From Euryodendron excelsum (taxonomy: Eukaryota; Streptophyta; Magnoliopsida; Ericales; Pentaphylacaceae), in NCBI GenBank assembly GCA_033060915.1, contig CM065394.1:12605001-12669000 (forward strand): DNA of 64,000 nt, given 5' to 3'. Positions 56,919 through 64,000 of this stretch are shown piece by piece; within the stretch, counting starts at the first letter, position 1, and the number at the start of each line of letters is the position of its first letter. The position numbers and the translations under genes were made by a program. The notes beneath the pieces are model-generated. The model made no database searches and was not told where the DNA came from. It saw only the letters and a program-made list of their open reading frames with translations.

Positions 56919-57650
56919 ACCGTTAGAGTAGCGGAAGTACTCACAGAACTGTTAGAGTAGCGGAAATACTCAACCGTTAGAGTAGCGGAAATACTCGCAA
57001 AGCCGTTAGAGTAGCGGAAATACTCACAGAACCGTTAGAATAGCGGAAATACTCCCAGAACCGTTAGAGTAGCGGAAATACTCACAGAACCGTTAGAATA
57101 GCGGAAATACTCCCAGAACCGTTAGAGTAGCGGAAATACTCACAGAACCGTTAGAGTAGCGGAAATACTCGCAGAACCGTTAGAGTAGCGGAAATACTCA
57201 CAGAACCGTTAGAGTAGCGGAAATACTCCCAGAACCGTTAGAGTAGCGAAAATACTCCCAGAACTGTTAGAGTAGCGGAAATACTCACAGAACCGTTAGA
57301 GTAGCGGAAATACTCAACCGTTAGAGTAGCGGAAATACTCACAGAACCGTTAGAGTAGCGGAAATACTCGCAGAACCGTTAGAGTAGCGAAAATACTCGT
57401 AGAACCGTTAGAGTAGTGAAAATACTCAACCGTTAGAGTAGCGGAAATACTCACAAAACCGTTAGAGTAGCGGAAATACTCGCAGAACCGTTAGAGTAGC
57501 GGAAATACTCCCAGAACCCTTAGAGTAGCGAAAATACTCACAGAACCGTTAGAGTAGTGGAAATACTCACAAAACCGTTAGAGTAGCGGAAATACTCGCA
57601 AAACCGTTAGAGTAGCGGAAATACTCACACCGTGAGAGTGGCGGAAACAC
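56919..57650 (+). repeat. 29-bp dyad minisatellite, about 26 units
   Basis: Core GTTAGAGTAGCGGAAATACTC, linkers CACAGAACC, CGCAGAACC, CCCAGAACC or a short ACC form giving 24-25 base units. The array contains a higher-order repeat (AATAGCGG/CCC unit alternating with a CAC unit near 57040-57120). Confidence 0.9.
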
Positions 57651-57743
57651 TCAAAACCCAGGTCAACACCAGTGTCTGTTAGCTCACTTCGGTGAAAAAT
57701 GACCAAACTACCCTCAGGACCCTTTTCGAGACTTTTCGGTCAA

Positions 57744-58370
57744 GATGACCATTTTGCCCCTAGGCATTCGAATGCCCCGGGAACCACACCGGCTCTGGGT
57801 ATCAAACCGGTAACCTCCCGAGAATACTTTTTATAGTATTCTCAATCTTCCTTTACTTTTCGGATCATTCCGAGTTAGTCCCGGCCAACCCGGTACAAAA
57901 TGACCGTTTTGCCCCTAGAGGGTCGGTCTCCTTCTTCCACCATATCGGCTTTGAGTATCAAACCGGTAATGAACCGAGAATACTTTTTATCGTATTCTCA
58001 ACCTTCCTTTACCTTTCCAAATCATTCCGAGTCAGTTCCAGCCAACCTGGTAAAAATGACTGTTTTGCCCCTAGAGGGCCGGTCTCCTTCTTCAACCACA
58101 CCGGCTTTGGGTATCAAACCGGTAATGTCCCGAGAACACTTTTTATAGTATTCTCAACCTTCCTTTACCTTTCCAAATCACTCCGAGTCAGTTCCGGCAA
58201 ACCCAGTACAAAATGACCATTTTGCCCCTGGTGGGCCGGTCTCCATTTCCGACCACGCCGGCCCTGGGAATCAAACCGGCAACCTCTGGGAACATTCTAA
58301 ATAATGTTTCCAGATCCCAAGTCTTTCCCAGGACAATCCGAGTTCGCCCCGGCTGTTTTCCGGTCCGATT
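57744..58370 (+). repeat. 155-bp tandem units in D U3 (four)
   Basis: TGACCGTTTTGCCCC-type starts at about 57746, 57901, 58057 and 58213, each followed by a GGTATCAAACCGGTAA-type block and TATAGTATTC. Confidence 0.85.
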
Positions 58371-58751
58371 GACCGTTTTGCCCCTAAAGGCCCGGTCAAC
58401 CTTTCCGACCCACCTTATCTTCATTTTTCAAGTCAAATACCTCCAGGACACTATTTTAAGTGTTCCTGCTCCTTTCCGGCCTTCCGGGTCACTCCCGGCT
58501 CCTTCAAATCATTCCCGGACTTTCCGGAGTCGCTCCTAGTGAAGCCGGACTAAAGTTTACATGGTAGTCACTAGTACAGGCGCCCAAATCTAGTCAAAGA
58601 TACGTTGCTTGCCGACCTTAATTGTTTCCTAAATGGCTGGCACCACTAGTAGTGGCGCCAAGCCAAAAAATGGCCTGGCGCCACTCCTAGTGGCGCTAGT
58701 GTATAATTTGGCCTGGCGCCACTACAACAGGCGCCAGGTTTGTCTTCCCTC

Positions 58752-58759
58752 TATAAATA
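58752..58759 (+). promoter_or_regulatory. Element D 5' LTR TATA box
   Basis: TATAAATA followed by CAGAGAC, preceded by three GGCGCC/AGTGGCGC motifs. Confidence 0.75.
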
Positions 58760-61700
58760 CAGAGACTCGTTCAACGTAAAAAGGGTCTGCAAACTTAACC
58801 TAAGAATCTCATATTTCGATATACAGAGCTCGAGCACCTCCAAAACCCTAGCCTCCCTAGGTTTTCCCAAACCCTAGCCTCCTATACACTCATACACTCT
58901 CCTATACACTCGTACACACCCCCATACACTCATACGCTAGCCTTCAACCATCTTTTGAAGACTTGAGGAGCTGCAACCCGAAGTTTGAAGACAACTCTTG
59001 AAGACGAAAGACGAAGATTAAGACCGAAGACCGAAGACTGCACGGCGCGCAAAATAAACAAGATACAAGGTAGGCTCCCTATTTAATTTTCTGCACTTTC
59101 CCCCTCTCTCTTCTCTCTCCAACCCACTTGGGTTTTCTCTATTTTAATCCCCTATCTCTTTCCCCCCCTTTCTTTGCATGCTTGAAACAAGGGGATTCTC
59201 GGTCCATGTGTAGGATTGGACTATTGGAGAGTCACCGTGTCGGGGGCTTTCTTCTAGTCTAACCAAAGACCACGTGGGTCCGACCCCCTTGATTATGTGG
59301 TGAAGCCTTAACCTTGTATGTTCACGACCCCCAAATTGCATTGTGCATATCATAGTATTGCATCTTCCAAAAACCGTTTTCAAAGTTGTTTTTCAAAACG
59401 TTTTTAAACTTGTTTTCAAAATTGCATCCAAATCTCTTTTCCAAAAACTTGTTTTCAAAACCACAATTGTAGGGTGATTCTAGCCTTTCCATGGCTAGGG
59501 TTGCTTTAGGAATGTGTTATATTAAAAGTGGCCTTTTGGTCTATATTTTCAAACCTTGTTTTCAAAACCACTTTCTTAAAGTGGTTCTAGTCGTCTAATG
59601 GCTAGAATTGTTTTAGGAAAGTGAGATGTTTTTTTTTTTTTTTTACACCTTCTAAACTCCCTCTTTAAAAATCTCTTCCTAAAAATCTCTTTTTTAACAT
59701 AGTTTCCTAAAACTTTCCTCTTCAAAAATTGTTTTCAAAAAACTCCCTTCTAAAATCTATTTTTCAAAACTCCTTTTTTTTTCCACTCCTTTCCAAACTC
59801 TTTTCCCCAAAATCCACTCTCTAAAAATGCTCCCTAAAAATCTTTCCAAAAATTCTCTTTTCCAAAATCTCCCTTCTAGAAATTCCCCCCTAGGATCTTC
59901 CTTCCAAAATCTACGTTTCCAAAAACACACTTTCCAAAACTCCTTCTCTTTAAAATCTTTCCAAAAGCTCTCTTTCCAAATTCACTTTCCAAAAACTCCT
60001 CCCTAGGATTTCCTTTCTAGAAAACCTTCGTTTCCAAAAACGCGTTTTCCAAAAAACTCTTTCCTTAGAACCCAAGTCTAGCCCTAGAACCCACAATTAG
60101 GAAACCCTAGATTTTCTTCCCAAAAACATGGTTTTCAAACTTTGCCCTAAACCTAGGTTTCCAAAATATTTTGTTTTCTACATCAAAACTATACATGTTT
60201 TCAAAACCTCTTTTCTACGTCAAAACCACAATTTTTCAAAACTAGGGTTTCTAGAATCTCCCTTTCCAAATCCTTGTCAAATCAAATTTTCCCTTTAAGA
60301 AACCAAATCCAATCTCCCCGTTTAGGAAACTAGATCCTATCCTCCGTTTTTGGAAATAAATCAAACCTTTCTCTTTTAGAAACCAAATACAATCCCTTCC
60401 TAATCCAAACCTTCCTAATTCCCTACCTTCCTAAACCATAAGTTTCCTAAACCTAAACTTCAAATCTTTCCTTAAGTTTCAAAATCTAACTCTTCCCTAA
60501 TTCAAATCCTTCCTAAACTTCCACTTTCCTAAATCTTAGGTTTCCAAAACTTGAACGTAAAAATCTTTCCTAAACTTTAAAACTCAACCTTCCAATCTTT
60601 CCTAATTCAACCCTTTCCTAATTCTACCCCTTTCCAAAATCTTTTTCAAATTCAAGCTTTCAAATCTTTCCTAAACTCAAACCTTTCCTAATCTTAAGAT
60701 TTTCTAAAACTCTAAAAACTTTCTAAATCTTAAACTTTCTAAATATCAAATCTTTCCAAATTCAAAACTTTCTAAATTTGAAAATTTTTCAAGTTAAATC
60801 TTTCTAAACCCAAATCTTTCTAAACTCTAAACTTTCCAAAACTTCAACATCTTTCCAAATCTAAGACTTTTTTTTTTTTTTTTTAAACTCAAAGCTTTCT
60901 TAATTTAAGACTTTCTTAAGTCGAAATTTTCTTAATTCAAACATTTCCTAAACCGAAGACTTTCCTTTTTCAAATCTTTCCTAAAACAAAACTTTCTTAT
61001 TTTCAAAACTTCCTTGTTTTCAAAACTTTCCAAAATCAAAACTTCCCTTTTTCAAACATTTCTAAATTCGAAACTTTCTTAATTCAAAACTTTTCTAATT
61101 CGAAACTTTCCAAAAATGAAACTTTCCTAAATCAAACTTTTCCTAATTCAAACATTTCCTAAATCCAATCTTTTCTAAATTCTCAAACCTTCCAAGTCAA
61201 GTCAAATCTTTCCTAAGTCTCCTCTCTTCCCTAAGTTTAGGTTTCTTAAACCTTCTCTTTCCAAAACAAGTCCAAATCTATCTTTTCAAATCAAAACTCA
61301 ATCTTTTCAATTCTAAAATTCCAATTTCCAATTTTCAATCTTCTATTCAAAGTCCAATCTCTTCAATTTCAATTTCCAATCCCCTCTTCTAATTTCAAAT
61401 CAAATTCAATTTCCAATCCAATCTCCTTATTCAAATAAAATCTTCTATTTTCAATCGGACTCTGGTCCGAACTACGACTGACTTGATTCCCCCAAAGGGA
61501 TACGTAGGCAACCTTCATAGGTGCGGTCACAATACTTTTCAAACTTTCAATTCCACCCTCATGGGTGTGGTTTTCAAAATCTATTTGCAAATCTCAAATT
61601 TCAATCAATTTTCAAACTTCCAATTTCAAATTTCTATTTCGAAATTTTCAAACTTTCTAATTTCAATTCTATCACTTCAAATCTTTTTCAAATCAAATCA

Positions 61701-62090
61701 ATTTCTTTTTTCCAATTCTTTCATCTTGCACTTGCATAACATGCATCATGTTAAATTAGTTTTCAAACATTGTTTTTCTAAAGTGGATAGGATTGGACAT
61801 GGGTTATTTAAAGACTCTCATAGGTGAATCTAGGTTAGATTGACATGTAGGTACCGAAAGGGCGGGGTTGGGTGATAGCTTAGTGCGTCTTCCCTACACG
61901 TAACCAACCTCCGAATTTAGAATCACTGTTTTCAAAGACCAAAAGGAGTTATTTTCAAAAAAGGGCTAAATATTTTCCAAAGGTTGCCAAACAACTTGTT
62001 TTCTTAAAAACTCTTTCTCGAGGAGATATTTTCAAATCGTTTTCCAAAACCCTAAGTGTAGTCTTTGGATTGTTTCTTAGTTTTTAGGTG

Positions 62091-62126
62091 ACCTAACTTA
62101 CCTTAATTAAGTTAGGTGGCGACTCC
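62091..62126 (+). repeat. U5 inverted repeat next to a PBS-like decamer
   Basis: ACCTAACTT and AAGTTAGGT form perfect 9-base arms with a 9-base loop; the overlapping TGGCGACTCC (62117-62126) is identical to the first ten bases of the PBS at 62281. Conserved with small changes in S1 (about 750-790), B (17070-17120), C 5' (31270-31310) and C 3' (52785-52825). Confidence 0.75.
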
Positions 62127-62280
62127 AAATCTTTTTCAAAAGCCCTTTATTCAAACCAATTTTTCAATTCAAACCTAGTCGCACTCATTCTTTTAGGAGG
62201 GTGAGTTCTAACGAGAGAGTACAACATTTTCCACGCTTGGGTGAGTATTCATCGGGCGTGAAAAATCTGGGCGCGACAGC

Positions 62281-62298
62281 TGGCGACTCCACTGGGGA
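62281..62298 (+). other. Element D primer-binding site
   Basis: TGGCGACTCCACTGGGGA two bases after the LTR end. It marks 62279 as the start of D's internal region and so defines 56077-62278 as the 5' LTR. Confidence 0.8.
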
Positions 62299-64000
62299 GG
62301 CTTAGAGGGTTAGGCCATAGTCATGTCTCTTTACCCTTCACCCATGTAGAGTCTTCAATTAACTTGGTTCAATCCTATTCACTTTAAATTTTCATAAACT
62401 GAATTTTCAAAATTGTTTTCAAATAAACAAACATGCATTTATTCATATTATCTTGTATTATGTTTGTCATCCACATACTGACACTTGCACCTTTGTTTTG
62501 TAGGTACACATTTTGTTTAAATTTTATTAATTGCTTTGCATGAATGTGATGTACCGGATGAATGGGAGTTGTTGGGCCCTTTCCTCTACTTTTAAAAATC
62601 ACACACACACTGCATGTGCACTTGCATTCTGCATACTTGCATACCCTGATATGTCCTTTCTAGTTAGAAAGGGGGAACGGTATATTGGTTGTGGGCAAGA
62701 TGCTGTGTCAGTTTCTTCGCCTACGGCCTCTTAATGGTTCCCCCGCTCGGATCACCAACCGATCATGGCACCACCTCGGGGAGTGGGCCTAGGTTTGAAG
62801 ATCCGGGGACCGAGCCTTTTTAGGATGCATTTTTTAACCCTCAACCTCATACTCATATAGACACCATGCATAGCCGAACCTCTGCTGGATTTAGGACACG
62901 AGCACCGTTTTCAAAATCACGGAGGAAAGGGTGACTGCTCTTACTTTCATTTATACTTGTTGTTATAATGCTTGTATTTATACTGTTATAATGCCTGTCT
63001 AATTGTTCATGCATGCATGTTTACTTCAATTGTACTTTCTCTCCTTATACTCTTTGCATATTCATGTTCATGCATTCAATATCCCATGTCAAGACAAGAG
63101 TTCCAAGTAACTCAAGTCACTACTTTCTCATGCATATGATCAACCTATTAAGAGTGACACCAACGTTACTCTCCCTTGCATTAAACCTACCCAAACCCTA
63201 AGGGACTCATTGCATGCATCTCAATCCATTCCACAAGAGGGACCCCAATCCCTCTATGCTCACGGAGATAGGGTTGCCAAGAAGACAAGGGACAACCGAT
63301 CAACAAGATTTCTCAGCGACCTCCTCGACATCAAATTCAACGAAGGCGGACCCGAAGACTCAAGAGTAGTTTAGGATCTCTCTTTGTAAAAGTAGATAGG
63401 TGGAAGTCCAAAGGAAAATGTTCCCCCTCCCCCTATTAAAATGTATTTCAATTCTTTTGTATCTTAAACCCAAAATTCAATGTATTTCTTTACTTTTATG
63501 AATGAATGCATGAATGGATGAAGGTTCCCAACTGATGGTAAGGCATTTGCATAGAGGGGCAAATCCCCTATCTCCAAAAGTGAGCCAATGCATCATGTAT
63601 AGTCTCCCCTCTAAGTAGGGGCACCTTTAGGACATGCATTGCATAAAAATTTTCAAATCAAGGCACTAACTTCTTTTTTGTTTTTGTCTTCTATCCTCCC
63701 CCTCCTCGTTTCCAAACATCAAGAGAACCGAAGGCAGAAGCAAGACAAGAAGGGGGTTTTTCTAAACCATTTATTCATTGTTATCATATTGCTCCCATAT
63801 TCACTTCTTTTATGCTTATGCACCCATATCCATTGCAAGACAAGAGTTCCAAGAAACTCGAGTCATTTCGTTCTCATGCATCTAATCAACCGTAGAGAGA
63901 AAGGAGCAATCCGATCTCATGTTAATCGAACCTACCAAGCTGCCTATGGGTTCTTAAACCCTAAGGATTCATGGCATGCATAGAACCATGTCTCGAGAGA
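62299..64000 (+). mobile_element. Element D 5' leader, running off the right edge
   Basis: Colinear with B's leader, including the acceptor at 62503, the 74-base block, the pre-gag stretch (63240-63640), the TGCATAAAAATTTTCAAATC junction and the start of the second leader module (about 63840). D is therefore closer to B than to C in leader structure. No gene in view. Confidence 0.7.
62671..62744 (+). repeat. Conserved 74-base leader block with inverted ends (D copy)
   Basis: GGGGGAAC 62671-62678 and GTTCCCCC 62737-62744; the same spacing as in C. Confidence 0.5.

Larger units (their letters stand above)
56077..62278 (+). mobile_element. Element D 5' LTR (6.2 kb)
   Basis: Begins TGTAAGCACCCC inside U5 of B's 3' LTR (left flank ACTTT) and ends GGGCGCGACA before an intact PBS. 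It is the longest and best preserved LTR. U3 contains the 81-base hairpin units (56281-56910), about 26 dyad minisatellite units (56919-57650), four 155-base units (57744-58370), GGCGCC block (58640-58740) and TATA box (58752-58759). Then come the leader exon to the donor at 59070, CACGTG at 59271, and about 2.7 kb of G-poor U5. Long LTRs like this are typical of the Ogre branch of Tat elements. Confidence 0.9.
59070..62503 (+). other. Putative leader intron of element D (spans U5 and PBS)
   Basis: Donor ACAAG|GTAGGC at 59070; acceptor CTTTGTTTTGTAG ending 62503 with branch-point-like ACTGACA about 27 bases upstream. Same arrangement as C (29049-31660). The 3.4-kb span is G-poor and AT-rich, as plant introns usually are. 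Confidence 0.5.

Noticed and set aside
56919..57650. CRISPR-like array of about 29-base repeats
   Set aside because: Linkers are 3-9 bases, not unique spacers; the unit lies in a plant LTR and is a minisatellite.
1..64000. tRNA, rRNA or small RNA genes
   Set aside because: No cloverleaf with A and B box promoters or rRNA-like stretch was noticed; a tRNAscan or Infernal run would be decisive.

Overview
The window is transposon-derived plant DNA with no intact cellular gene. Everything traces to one family of very large, long-LTR, pol-less Ty3/gypsy elements (Tat/Ogre-like by Gag and primer-binding site), one solo LTR of another family, and one integrated plant pararetrovirus (EPRV). Splice signals, TATA boxes, plant mobile domain (PMD) sequence and a florendovirus-like EPRV point to a flowering plant, probably a repeat-rich eudicot; the species cannot be named from the sequence.

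Layout as nested insertions. Element A lies on the minus strand: its 3' LTR (1-610 and 5506-6096) holds solo LTR S1 (611-5505), followed by its internal region (6097-13987). Element B (plus) is inserted into A at 13988: 5' LTR 13988-17270, internal region 17271-26850 (with foreign solo LTR S2 at 18877-20126), 3' LTR 26851-27183 resuming at 52961-56076. Element C (plus, 27184-52955) sits inside B's 3' LTR with a target duplication CACGT/CATGT. C has 5' LTR 27184-31431, internal region 31432-40294, and 3' LTR from about 48172; the EPRV (about 40295-48171, minus) occupies the junction of C's internal region and 3' LTR. Element D (plus) is inserted later in B's 3' LTR: 5' LTR 56077-62278, PBS, and leader running off the right edge.

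Gene content. A and C carry a decayed Tat-type gag and no recognisable protease, reverse transcriptase, RNase H or integrase; B keeps at most the gag tail. Between the gag region and the 3' LTR each of A, B and C carries a gene on the opposite strand. In A and C it encodes a PMD protein; in B a different, DUF7745-like protein occupies the same slot behind the same kind of leader and first intron. All copies have stops or frameshifts. The pararetrovirus has the ORF1 order movement protein, coat protein, protease, RT, RNase H, then ORF2, and is multiply broken.

The most interesting signals are: (1) the exchangeable spliced antisense gene slot; (2) an apparent leader intron whose donor lies after the LTR promoter and whose acceptor lies beyond the PBS, with a branch-point motif, so splicing would remove the PBS; (3) U3 minisatellites whose dyad arms co-vary (GAGTA/TACTC versus GAGTG/CACTC) and which reach about 26 copies in D; (4) conserved inverted repeats in U3, in U5 and in the leader. 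All alignments were made by eye; no database search was run.
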